Positions 52,800 to 63,561 of a stretch of 64,000 nt of DNA are shown here, in pieces. This DNA is from Aegilops tauschii subsp. strangulata (lineage: Eukaryota > Streptophyta > Magnoliopsida > Poales > Poaceae), in contig NC_053037.3 of the NCBI RefSeq assembly GCF_002575655.3, forward strand, positions 445,563,793 to 445,627,792, read 5' to 3'. The notes beneath the pieces are model-generated. The model was not told the DNA's origin. It did no database searches and worked only from the letters and a program-made list of their open reading frames with translations. Made by a program: the position numbers and the translations under genes. The stretch's first letter is position 1. The number at the start of each line of letters is the position of its first letter.

Positions 52800-55058
52800 C
52801 ATTGAGGAGACGTGTAACATGGAGTTTGATGAGAATAATGGCTCCCAAGTGGAGCAAAGTGCTACTTGTGATGTAGGTGATGAAATTCCTCCTCAAGCCA
52901 TAAGAAGAATGGGTGTTGGTCATATCCTACCCATTGAGGAACCCCTTGTGGCCGAAGGAGAAGGACAATACTCCACTCTAGTGGAACCATCACCAACCCA
53001 AGACCCACACGCTTCCGAAGAACAAAGTGAAGGCCCTTAACCAAATGAACAAGATCAAGGGCAAGATCAACCTCAAGATTGTGGTGAAACACCAAGTGAT
53101 GCCCAAGGTCAAGTTCTCACCATCGAGCAATTTCAAGATAAAGAGCAAGCTCAAGACGACACTCAAGATGATCAAGTTACCGCTCCTCAACTCTCTCCCG
53201 AGGAGGAATTGGAGCGTCGTGCTGCCAAGATTGCATCCAAGCTCACTACCAAAGATCATCTCATGACAAATGTGCTTGGAATCTTAAGAAAGGGGTAAGC
53301 ACTCATAGACAATTGGCAAACTATTGTGAACATCATGCGTTTCTTTCTTGTGTGGAACCCCAAATGGCCTATGAGGCGCTCGAGGATCCGGTTTGGCTCA
53401 GTGCCATGCATGAAGAACTCAACAACTTTGAGCACAACAAGGTGTGGAGATTGGTGCCAAGGCCAACGGGGAACCATAATGTCATTGGAACCAAGTGGAT
53501 ATTCAAGAACAAGCAAGATTCTCATGGGATTATCATTCGCAACAAGGCTCGTTTGGTAGCACAAGGCTACTCCCAAGTCGAGGGTATCGACTACGGTGAA
53601 ACCTTTGCTCCCGTTGCTCACCTTGAATCTATTCGTTTGTTGATTGCTTATGCTTCTCATCATAACTTGAAATTACAACAAATGGATGTGAAGAGTGCTT
53701 TTCTTCATGGTCCTATTAATGAGTTGGTGTATGTCAAACAACCCCCGCAGTTTGAGGATCCCGAGTTCCCCAATCATGTGTACCAACTCAATAAGGCACT
53801 CTATGGCCTTAAACAAGCCCTACGTGCGTGGTATGAGCACCTTACCGAGTTGTTGCAAGATCGTGAGTTTGAAAGTGGGAAAATCGACCCCACTCTTTTT
53901 ACTAAGAAGGTCAAAGGGGAGTTGTTTGTATGCCAACTATATGTTGATGATTTTATCTTTGGTTCCCCTAACAAAGCTTTCAATGAGGAATTTGCCGCTC
54001 TCATGACCACGAAGTTCAAGATGTCCATGATGGGAGAGTTGAAGTTCTTTCTCGGGTTCGAAATCAAGCAAAGAAGATAAGGAACCTTCATCAAACAAGC
54101 CAAATACACTCAAGTCATGCTCAAGAGACTCAAGCTAAGTGATGTCAAGCCGGCTCCCACTCCAATGCCCGTCAAATGCCAACTTGACATAGATCCCAAT
54201 GGTAAAGCAGTGGATCAAAAGGTATATCGCTCCATGATTGGCTCCTTGCTTTACCTTTGTGCACCTAGACCGGATATCATGTTGAGTGTGGGAATTTGTG
54301 CACGGTTTCAAGCTGCACCTAAGGAAAGCCACTATGTGGCGGTCAAGCGAATATTTCGATATTTGGCTCATACGCCAAACTTTGGCTTATGGTACCCAAG
54401 AGGAGCTAACTTCAACCTTGTGGGCTTCTCAGACTCGGATTGGGCGGGAGAAAAAGTGGATAGTAAGTCAACTTCAGAAGGGTGCCAATTTCTTGGTTGC
54501 TCTTTGGTGAGTTGGTCTTCTAAGAAGCAAAGTTGTGTGTCTCTCTCGTCCACCGAAGTGGAGTATGTGGCCGCCGGTAGTTGTTGTGCTCAACTTCTAT
54601 GGATGAGGCAAACTTTAAAGGATCATAGTGTCATTTGTGACATAGTGCATCTTTGGTGTGACAATGAAAGTGCTATCAAGATTTCTCTCAACCCTGTGAA
54701 ACACTTCAAGATGAAGAATATTGAGATTCGGTATCACTTCATCCGGGACAACATTAGGCGAGGGGAGATCGAGCTCAACTATGTCAACACTCATGATAAC
54801 CTTGCAGATATCTTCACGAAGCCCTTGGATGAAGCAAGATTTCATGAGTTAAGGCATGAGCTAAATATCATTGATTTGAAGCAATGTAGCTTGAACCTTT
54901 GCACACCCCACCATACTCTTCTTGATGTCTTGTTTAGATGTAGGCATGGATATAGGGAGAGTGTTGTTCTCTCAATGAACTCTCCCTCCCCCATTATGCA
55001 TAAATTGATGACGTCTTTCACATTAGCCATTTTTATGGTACTTGTGCTTCAAAGATGA
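52800..55058 (+). pseudogene. Maximus-type pol: linker, reverse transcriptase, RNase H
   Basis: Directly continues the integrase frame across the nested insertion. A Gln/Asp-rich linker (52800-53290) contains a TAA at 53038 and a 1-nt frameshift near 53298. RT follows from 53313 with WIFKNKQDSHG, ARLVAQGYSQ, DVKSAFLHG and the catalytic YVDDFIFG. An in-frame TAA at 54078-54080 interrupts the connection to RNase H. RNase H (SDSDWAGEKVDSKSTS, LSSTEVEYVAAGS, WCDNESAI) runs to 55058. Order and motifs are those of Ty1/copia; Maximus affinity is from LTR and gag features. Confidence 0.9.
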
Positions 55059-55956
55059 GTTTTGTTCATGGGCCCAAGGTTAAAATCTTCGCGGTGCCAT
55101 ACCACGTGACTCAAACATAGGTGGCCTCAGCCACCGCCCTCTCTTTGAGAGTTGTGTGTTTTTTCTTGTCCTTTCCTGAGTGTTTTTCTGCCTCTGTGTT
55201 TGTGTTTCTTGCTCCCTCTTCTCGTCATTGGCTGAGCATAGTGTTTTTTTGGTCTAGTAGTTGCGTGCTTCCCTAGGCGGTACTACCGCCGGGACGTGTG
55301 GTAGTACCGCTGACTTGCTTCAAGTGGCTCTACCGCCACCCAAGAGGTACTACCGCTGCGGGGCGGGACTTGGGGGTTATGTTGGGCAGGGGGGTTTCGT
55401 CTCCACCATACCCATTCGCTCGCCCCTCTCAGTCTTCCTCACGCTCCAGCGACGCACTCGCCGCGGGAGGGCTCCGGCGGGCTGCCGTCTCTGGGCCGTC
55501 CCTCTCCATTTCCTCCGGTGGAATCGATCCCCACCCTGTCCTCTTGCCATGGATGCTGGTATTGCCCCCGTTCCTCTTTTCTTTGTGCCTAGGTTTCAGA
55601 TCTAGGTTTTAGGGGCAATAGTTGTTGCATTTCTCGATTTTTGGCTAAATCAAGGCTTGGGTAGGTTGGAGAAGGCCTCTAGACTAGGTAGATTGATGTT
55701 TGGTAGGATAGTTTTTGAATTTGGCATCCTAGCAGTACCGGATTTGGCCACGGCAGTAAGGAACCACCGCATCCTTGGCCTAGAGCGGTACTACCGCTGC
55801 CCTATTGCGGTACTACCGCTAGATGCCAACTTCATCCTTTCTTACCGAACCTTGATCTTTGTTGCTTTTTCTGCTGGCTTATGCTCGTTCTCTTGTGTTG
55901 TGTCTCATGTTCTTGTGTTTTGCTCTAGGTGATGGCCCTTTAAAGCAACCGGTCCA
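55059..55956 (+). other. Spacer between pol and env-like ORF with GGTAGTACC motifs
   Basis: Contains at least six GCGGTACTACCGC-type words at 55278-55355 and 55785-55815, otherwise T-rich text. I see no coding sequence that I trust. Confidence 0.6.
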
Positions 55957-57343
55957 TCGTATCAACCCTGGGAGTTCTAGCTCAAAGCGTTAGCACACTT
56001 CTGAGTCTGGGACTGCTTCGTCGAGTGTTCCGCCTTCTTCTCAGCCCAAGAAGACTGTTGCCAACAAGCCCAGGCCTAGGGCCAAGTCTGTGACGGAGAT
56101 GACTGCTAAGGAGTTCTAGGATAGGCGCCGGCGCAACCCATATGCGGAAGATCAAGAACCCACTTTGATCAACCGCCCGTTCTGGAACCGTTTTCAGTGG
56201 GCAATCTATTTTGATGTGATCTAGGCGAAGAAGAACCTTTATGTCAATGTCCGCTCCATCGACATTTCCTATATGGAAAAGGATCCTGCCTACTTTGGCG
56301 AAGCTTTGCAGATGTGTTCTTAGTTAAATATTCTCAGGATTATGGATTTCAACAAGGACTTTGATGCGGATTTGGTGGCTCAGTTCTATGCCATGGTTCA
56401 TCTGGGCAGTGATGCGGAAAGGACCTTGACTTGGATGACAAATGGCAAGCTTCTGTCTGTCAAATGGAAGGCGTTCATGGACTTGTTTGATATTTAAGAT
56501 CAAGGGCTTGAGAACCCGGTTGGCTTTCGTCCTCACCGGAAGACAACCTCTACTCACAAGCAAGCTCTCTGGCCGTTTTGCACTGTGAAGGTTAACCCCG
56601 AAATGCAGAAGGAGACGTATGAGCTGCCTGCCTACCTGGACATTCTTCATTGCACCTTCAGGGAGACTCTTTTCCCATGCATTGGGAACTTGGATATGGT
56701 TCACTCATTCCTCATGGACATGTTATTTTTCCGTCAGCATGAGAAGGAAGAAAACACTGAAGATTCCCTGGATATCTCTCATGTCATGTGGTCTGAGCTT
56801 CTCTCCACTATCTCCGAGCGCAAGTGCCCTATCTATGGTCCATTTATCATGTTGCTTATTGAGAAGGCTTGGGAGCACACGTATCCTGGTGGTGTGCTGG
56901 AGACTGGCGAATTGGTCTCTCATGATATCAAGCGTCTGAGGAAGAAGGAAAACTGGGGCACTTCGGTTCCGAAGTCTGGGATTCCATCAGGTGCTGACGA
57001 GGTTGAGGCAGAGGCTGATGCTGACGATGATGAGGAGTATGTGCCCTCTGGAGTAGAGCCCTCATGATCCAAGAAGCTCAAGTCCAAGATAAAGGCTCTA
57101 TTCTGCATGCAGGCCAAGGGACAGTACAAGGCTCATGTGAATGCCAAGATGGCTCGTCATCGCGACAAGGCAATTATGAGGCAGGTTGCTCTTGAGGTTG
57201 CGAGTGGCTCTGAGGAGAGGATCACAGATGAGGAACCATGGATCCGACAGCACTGCCAGTGGAGTGAGTCCGAGGAGGATACTTGAGTTCGCTCTTCATC
57301 CCATGCTGCAGAGGAGTCTGAGGAGGAGGAACATGACTGGTGA
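55957..57343 (+). pseudogene. Env-like additional ORF of the Maximus-type element
   Basis: A plus-strand frame downstream of RNase H with Ser/Pro-rich start, then a conserved domain (INRPFWNRFQWAIYFDVI, LTWMTNGKLLSVKWKAFMDL, DISHVMWSELLS) and an acidic C-terminus, ending at TGA 57341-57343. In-frame stops include TAGs near 56000, 56115, 56222 and 56324, TAA near 56497, TGA at 57065 and 57284. Sireviruses of this group are known to carry an extra ORF in this place, called env-like by position. I see no convincing signal peptide or membrane anchor. The only long open piece is 56585-57067. Confidence 0.75.
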
Positions 57344-57861
57344 TGCTTTGGAGGTCTACCACCACCTGTCGTAGGTGTCCTCTCCGCCTTTTTGGTGTCT
57401 CGATGCCAAAGGGGGAGAGAGTGTAGGATTTGCGAGTCTTGTGTCGTGTCTTGTTTTGCTTTGCTTCCGTTTTGTTGAACCTTCGTTCCTTTGGCTTGTT
57501 GGTTTGTGGTTATGCTCGTGTGACTCCAGGAGACTATCATATGGTGTAAGACATATGTCCTCAGCTTATCTTATTGTCTAGTATGTTTAGTAGATTGTGA
57601 GCTTATGCTATCTTGTGCCCTTTACTTCATACTCATTTATTTACCTTGCCTTCATGCTTAGTGTCATTCACATAGTTGCAAGGATTGTCTTGTTTATAAA
57701 ATATAGGGGGAGTGTTGATCCTAGCATGTGTGTCGTGCAGTCCAAAGCATTTCTATAGAGTGCACACAACTAGGGGGAGCGTGTCTATATTTTATAGATG
57801 TTGGGTTTGCTTATGTTCATTTTATATCCCTATGTGCAAATCCCGTATTGTCATCAATCCA

Positions 57862-57877
57862 CCAAAAAGGGGGAGAT
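57862..57877 (+). other. Polypurine tract of the Maximus-type element
   Basis: AAAAAGGGGGAGAT immediately before the LTR at 57878. The same tract precedes the middle LTR at 42509. Confidence 0.85.
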
Positions 57878-59349
57878 TGTAAGGGCATATTTCTCCCAAT
57901 GTGGTTTTTGTGAATGATGACAATGTATTTGCGGACAAATCGTGTGCAGTGAGAATTTTAGATATCTCATGTCTAGGCATAAGACGACTCATTGCCCCTC
58001 GGAGTTTTAAGTGAAGACGTTGTAGTCTCTTTCGTTTCGCTTTTAGTGGACTTGAGTCGTAGGAGACACCGTACTGTCAAGAGGAGGTCCGCTTTGGAAA
58101 TGCTAGGGTGGAATCAGCACGTACACGTCTTATTTGCACCCCAGCTCATTTCCTCTCCTTGGAGTTTGTGATTTCATCGAAGTGGGGGTTGTGAGGTCCT
58201 AGCGGTAGTACCGCCGCCAGAGCAGTAGTACCGCCCATGGACCTCAAGCGGCAGTACCGCTGCTCCGCAGTGGTAGTACCACTTGGATGCATCGGTGGCA
58301 GTACCGTCCTTGGTTGGCATTGCTACCGCCTTGATTCGAGGGTGCTCTCCTCGTGTCGGGTTGTGCGGCAGTAGCAGCGGTAGTACCGCCCGTGAGCGGT
58401 AGTACTGCGGTTACCACCGCTACTAGTGCCGCCCAAACCCTCTCTCTCCCTCTCGTTCCCCCTCTGAGGCCTCTACTCTCAGTCACCACGGTAGTACCGC
58501 TGAGGGCCGCGGTAGTATTGCTGGCACCAGCGATAGTACCGCCCCACTGAGCAGTAGTACCGCTCTGTGCGGGCTGAATAGGGGGTAACGGTTGGATTGG
58601 TGCCCCCACTATAAGGAGGTCTTCTTCCTCAAGTTGACCTAACTCTTTTCCCCCAAGCTCCATTGTTGCTCCAAAGCTCATTTTGCCCGATCTCTCTCCC
58701 TAGCCAATCGAACCTTTTGATTCTTTAGGGATTGGTTGAGAAGGCCCGGATCTACACTTCCACCAAGAGAAATTTGATTTTCCCCCCACTAATCCCTTGC
58801 GGATCTTGTTACTCTTGGGTGTATGAGCACCCTAGACGGTTGAGGTCACCTCGGAGCCACATTCCATTGTGGTGAAGCTCTTTGGTATCATTGGGAGCCT
58901 CCAATTGAGTTACGGAGATAGCCCCAACCTTGTTTGTAAAGCTTCGGTTGCCGCCTTCAAGGGCACCAATACTGGAATCACGGCATCTCGCATTGTGTGA
59001 GGGCGTGAGGAGAATAAGGTGGCCCAGTGGCTTCTTGGGGAGCATTGTGCCTCCACACCGCTGTAACGAAGATGTACATCCTCTCAAAGGGTAGGAACTT
59101 TGGTAAACTTCCTCGTCTCCACCGGCTCCGCTATTGGTTATCTCTCACCTTTACTTGTGCAAGCTTATATTGTGTTGTATCCTTTGCTTGCTTGTGTGCT
59201 TGTTGTTGTTGCATCATATAAGTTGCTCACCTAGTTGCATATCTAGACAACCTACTTTGATGCAAAGTTTAAATTGGTAAAGAAAAGCTAAAAATTGTTA
59301 GTTACCTATTCACCCTCCCCCCTCTAGTCAACTATATCGATCCTTTCAA
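57878..59349 (+). repeat. Maximus-type 3' LTR
   Basis: 1472 bp from TGTAAGGGCATATTTC to GATCCTTTCA, followed by TSD ACCTT (59350-59354). GGTAGTACC-rich U3 at 58198-58565. Confidence 0.93.
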
Positions 59350-59354
59350 CCTTC

Positions 59355-59437
59355 TTGGGCCTTCTTTATATTAAGTCGCCAACGATGTTACCCGTCCCCT
59401 CCTGGGCGGGTTATACCTCGGGGTTGTATCCCAAACA
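59355..59437 (-). mobile_element. Tat-like 3' LTR, second segment
   Basis: Completes the LTR split at 41317. On the minus strand it begins TGTTTGGGATACAACCCCG at 59437. Confidence 0.75.
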
Positions 59438-59639
59438 TTAGGCCTCAGATTGATTTGAACTTGTTCATGTCAATCTTCACTTCTTAAGTTGGCGAATCGT
59501 CTTTCCAAAGTTTAACCTAAAATAAACTGTTGTAACCCGCCATGACGCCACGTGAATTAAATTCGTAAAAAAACCCATGATATCACAATGGATCTTTTGC
59601 ATTAACTGGTCATCCGAGAATCGAAGCGCCCGCCCAGGG

Positions 59640-59707
59640 GTAAGAACTTTCTTTTGTTGATCAATACTTTATGATGATATGCTCATACTCTTATATCTTC
59701 ATCACAG
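59640..59707 (+). other. Putative 68-nt intron in the antisense ORF
   Basis: GTAAGAAC donor and ATCACAG acceptor border a T-rich stretch. The flanking sequence joins in one open frame (APAQG to GIAKAGKK). Prediction only. Confidence 0.4.
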
Positions 59708-60046
59708 AGGCATAGCCAAAGCGGGCAAGAAATTGAAAGTGCGTTGTTCTTCAAAGGATCCCAAAATCATTGAACTAGAGAAGCAGGCGCCAGAAGTCTC
59801 TGGGGCTTCAATGCAAAATCCCGAAGACCATGCTAATGACCCACCACCACAATCTGACACCACAACCTTTGATCCAATGAATACTGAAGTTGACCCGGCC
59901 ATCACGCATAAACCACAAAGTCCTAAACCGCCCAGTCCTGCCAAGCTTGCTGAAGAGGTCCCCTCTGACAAGGCCGCCGCCGATGTTATCATTACTGGCA
60001 CAGGCTATACAGAGCCAGGGAATCCTACTGTCTTGGCCAAACACAG
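59708..60046 (+). pseudogene. Antisense ORF of the Tat-like element, truncated
   Basis: A plus-strand open frame, opposite to its element, reads GIAKAGKKLKVRCSSKDPKI, then a Pro/Ser/Asp-rich low-complexity region (HKPQSPKPPSPAKLAEE), up to NPTVLAKHS at the Athila-type LTR boundary at 60047. The rest is missing. I recall similar proteins from wheat transposon annotation. Tat-lineage (Retand-type) elements are known to carry antisense ORFs between pol and the 3' LTR, which fits the position. Function unknown, and no catalytic motif is visible in this part. Confidence 0.55.
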
Positions 60047-60402
60047 TGCTACTTCTTGAGCTTGCGTTGGTTTTTCCCTTGAAGAGGAAAGGGTGATGAA
60101 TCAAAGTGGAGTAAGTATTTCCCTTAGCTTTTGAGAACCAAGGTATCAATCCAGTAGGAGACAACGCACAAGTCACCGAATACTTACACAAACAAACACA
60201 AACTTGCACCCAACGTGATAAAGGGGTTGTCAATCCCTTCACGGTTATTTGCAAAGTGAGATCTGATAGAGATAGATAAACGTTAAGTAATATTTTTGGT
60301 ATTTTTGGTTTATGGAACGAAAAGTAAAAGATTGCAAAGGAAGTAAATCGGAAACTAAAATTGTAGATCGGAAACTTATATGATGGAAAATTGACCCGGG
60401 GG
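60047..60402 (-). mobile_element. Athila-type LTR, U5 end only
   Basis: On the minus strand it ends ...GCTCAAGAAGTAGCA at 60047, like the LTRs at 23183-35109 but more divergent. It is truncated at 60402 by the next LTR. Confidence 0.8.
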
Positions 60403-61809
60403 TGATAACCCACATGTATAGGGGATCGCAACAGTTTTCGAGGGTAGAGTATTCAACCCAAATTTATTGATTCGACGAACGGGGAGCCAAAGAATATTCT
60501 CAAGTATTAGTAGTTGAGTTGTCAATTCAACCACACCTGAAAGACTTAATATCTACAGCAAAGTATTTAGTAGCAAAGTAGTATGGAAGTAACGGTAACG
60601 GTGGGAAAAGTAACAGTAGAAGTTTTTGTAGCAATCATAATAGTGGCAATGGAGAAGTAACTAAGCAAAGATCAATATGTGAAAAGCTCGTAGGCAATGG
60701 ATCAATGATGGATAATTATGCCGGATGCGATTCCTCATGCAATAGTTATAACATAGGGTGACACAGAACTAGCTCTAGTTCATCAATGTACTATAGGCAT
60801 GTATTCCGAATATAGTCATACATGCTTATGGAAAAGAACTTACATGACATCTTTTGTCCTACCCTCCCATGGCAGCGAGGTCCTATTGGAAACTAAGGGA
60901 TATTAAGGCCTCCTTTTAATAGAGTACCGGACCAAAGCATTAGCACTTAGTGAATACATGAACTCCTCAAACTACGGTCATCACCGGGAGTGGTCCCGAT
61001 TATTGTCACTTCGGGGTTGCCGGATCATAACACATAGTAGGTGACTATTGACTTGCAAGATAGGATCAAGAACTCACATATATTCATGAAAACATAATAG
61101 GTTCAAATCTGAAATCATGGCACTCGGGCCCTACTGACAAGCATTAAGCATAGCAAAGTCATAGCAACATCAATCTTAGAACATAATGGATACTAGGGAT
61201 CAAACCCTAACAAAACTAACTCGATTACATGGTAAATCTCATCCAACCCATCACCGTCCAGCAAGCCTACTCTGGAATTACTCACGCACGGCGGTGAGCA
61301 TCATGAAATTGGTGATGGAGGATGGTTGATGATGACGATGGCGACGGATTCCCCTGTCCGGAGCCCCGAACAGACTCCAGATCAGCCCTCCCAAGTAAGA
61401 TTAGGGCTTGGCGGCGGCTCCGTATCGTAAAACGCGATGAATCCTTCTCTTTGATTTTTTTTCTCCCCGAAAGTGAATATATGGAGTTGGAGTTGAGGTT
61501 GGTGGAGTCCCAGTGGGCCCACGAGGCAAGAGGGCGCGCCCAGGGGGTAGGGCGCGCTCCCCACCCTCATGGCTAGGGTGTGGGCCCCCTTCGGTTGATT
61601 CTTTCACCAGTATTTTTTAGTAATTCCAAAAAGTGGCTCCATGAAGTTTCAGGTCATTCCAAGAACTTTTATTTCTGCACAAAAATAACACCATGGCAAT
61701 TCTGTGGAAAACAGCGTCAGTCCGGGTTAGTTCCATTCAAATCATGCAAGTTAGAGTCCAAAACAAGGGCAAACGTGTTTGGAAAAGTAGATACGTTGGA
61801 GACGTATCA
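60403..61809 (-). mobile_element. Second Athila-type (WHAM/Sabrina-like) family, 3' LTR
   Basis: 1407-bp minus-strand LTR from TGATACGTCTCCAACGTATC (61809) to ATGTGGGTTATCA (60403). A PPT-like AAGCTTGGGGAG sits directly upstream (61810-61821), so the internal region lies to the right. It shares its first 20 bp with the other Athila-type LTRs but differs in most of its length. Confidence 0.85.
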
Positions 61810-63006
61810 ACTCCCCAAGCTTAAACCTTTGCTTGTCCTCAAGTAATTCAGTTGGCAAACTGAAAGTGATAAAGAAAGACTTTTACAAACTCTGTTTGCT
61901 CTTGTTGTTGCAGATATGTAAAGCCAGCATTCAAGTTTTCAGCAAAGATTATGAACTAACCATATTCACAATAACATTTAGGTCTCATGTTTACTCATAT
62001 CAATGGCATAATCAACTAGCGAGCAATAATAATAAATCTCGGGTGACAACACTTTCTCAAAACAATCATAACTTGATATAACAAGATGGTATCTCGCTAG
62101 CCCTTTCTGAGACCGCAAAACATAAATGCAGAGCACCCCTAAATATCAAGGACTGACCAGACATTGTAATTCATGATAAAAGAGATCCAGTCACAGTCAT
62201 ACTCAATGTAAATTAATAGCAATGCATGCAAATGACACCGGTGCTCTCCAACTGGTGCTTTTTAATAAGAGGATGATGACTCAACATAAAAGTAAATAGA
62301 TAGGCCCTTCGCAGAGGGAAGCAGGGATTTGCAGAGGTGCCAGAGCTCGAGTTTTAAAACAGAGATAAATAATATTTTGGGTGGCATACTTTCATTGTCA
62401 ACATAACAACCAAGAGATCTCGATATCTTCCATGCTACACACATTATAGGCGGTTCCCAAACAGAATGGTAAATTTTATACTCCCCCTCCACCAACAAGC
62501 ACACTCCACGGCTGGTCCGAAACAACGGGTACCGTCCATACCAACAACAATCCTGAGGAAGTTTTGTTTGCAATTATTTTGATTTGATTTGAGCATGGGA
62601 CTGGGCATCCCGGTTACCGGCCATTTTCTCGTGAATGATGAGCGGAGTCCACTCATAGTGAGAATAACCCACCTAGCATGGAAGATATAGACAACCCTAG
62701 TTGATACATGAGCTATTCGAGCATACAAAACATAATTTCATTTGAAGGTTTAGAGTTTGGCACATACAAATTTACTTGGAATGGCAGGTAAATACTGCAT
62801 ATAGGAAGGTATGGTGGACTCATATGGAATAACTTTGGGGTTTATGGAAGTGGATGCACACACAGTATTCCCGCTTAGTACAAGTGAAGGCTAGAAAGAG
62901 ACTAGGAAGCGACCAACTAGAGAGCGACAACAGTCATGAACATGCATTAAGATTAATCAACAATGAGTGCAAGCATGAGTAGGATATAAATCACCATGAC
63001 CATAAA
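61810..63006 (-). mobile_element. Internal 3' non-coding region of the second Athila-type element
   Basis: AT-rich, without supportable genes. It is interrupted at 63007 by a plus-strand Tat-like LTR. Confidence 0.65.
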
Positions 63007-63533
63007 TGTTGGGGATATTACCACTGGGCGTAAACCGGCCAGGAGAGGCCGGGTTAACCCCATAAGTAGTTCATCTGTATCTAAAGTCCATGAAGACAGA
63101 CGGTGACGCTTTATGAAGGCCCAGGGCCCAAAGCCGGTTTAAGGCCTGTAGACATAAGATGGTGTTGATATGTAAACTTGTGTTGTAAGATAGAAGTAGC
63201 AGAGACCAAGCCGGACACGATTATGAGCCTGCCTCGGGATTCTGTAAACCGACGGGCGTCAACCCATGTATATAAGGGGACGACCCGGCGGTGGTTCAGG
63301 GACAACACACAACAACTCGAGACTCAGGCAAAGCGTATTCGCTCCCTGGTCATCGAAACCCCATCAATTCCATCACAACTAGACGTAGGCTTTTACCTTC
63401 ATCGTAAGGGGCCGAACTAGTATAAAACTCTCTTGCATCCCTTGTCCGCTTTAACCCCTTTAAGCTAACCCGTAGCGATGGCTCCACGACTAAGTCCTTT
63501 CTCTAGGACATCTGCCGTGACAAAACCACGACA
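63007..63533 (+). mobile_element. Tat-like gypsy 5' LTR
   Basis: 527 bp from TGTTGGGGATATTACCACTG to AAAACCACGACA, followed directly by a PBS. A relative of the minus-strand LTR 40868-41317/59355-59437. Confidence 0.85.
63269..63276 (+). promoter_or_regulatory. TATA box of the Tat-like 5' LTR
   Basis: TATATAAG in the middle of the LTR. Confidence 0.7.
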
Positions 63534-63553
63534 GTTGGCACCCACCGTGGGGC
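63534..63553 (+). other. Primer-binding site of the Tat-like element
   Basis: GTTGGCACCCACCGTGGGGC directly after the LTR end. Confidence 0.85.
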
Positions 63554-63561
63554 TATCGCAC

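Larger units (their letters stand above)
41318..59349 (+). mobile_element. Maximus-type Sirevirus (copia) array with three LTRs
   Basis: 18.0 kb on the plus strand: LTR head (41318-41668), the last about 840 bp of an internal region (41669-42508), full LTR (42509-43941), full internal region with gag, pol and an env-like ORF (43942-57877), and full LTR (57878-59349). Only the outer ends share a TSD, ACCTT (41313-41317, 59350-59354). A 5-kb non-autonomous element is nested in integrase. The simplest history is LTR-LTR unequal recombination making a tandem, followed by a deletion of most of the first unit. Coding frames are decayed. Confidence 0.93.
59438..60046 (-). mobile_element. Internal 3' region of the minus-strand Tat-like element
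   Basis: Lies upstream of the minus-strand LTR. It carries a plus-strand (antisense) ORF and is cut at 60047 by an Athila-type LTR. Confidence 0.55.
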
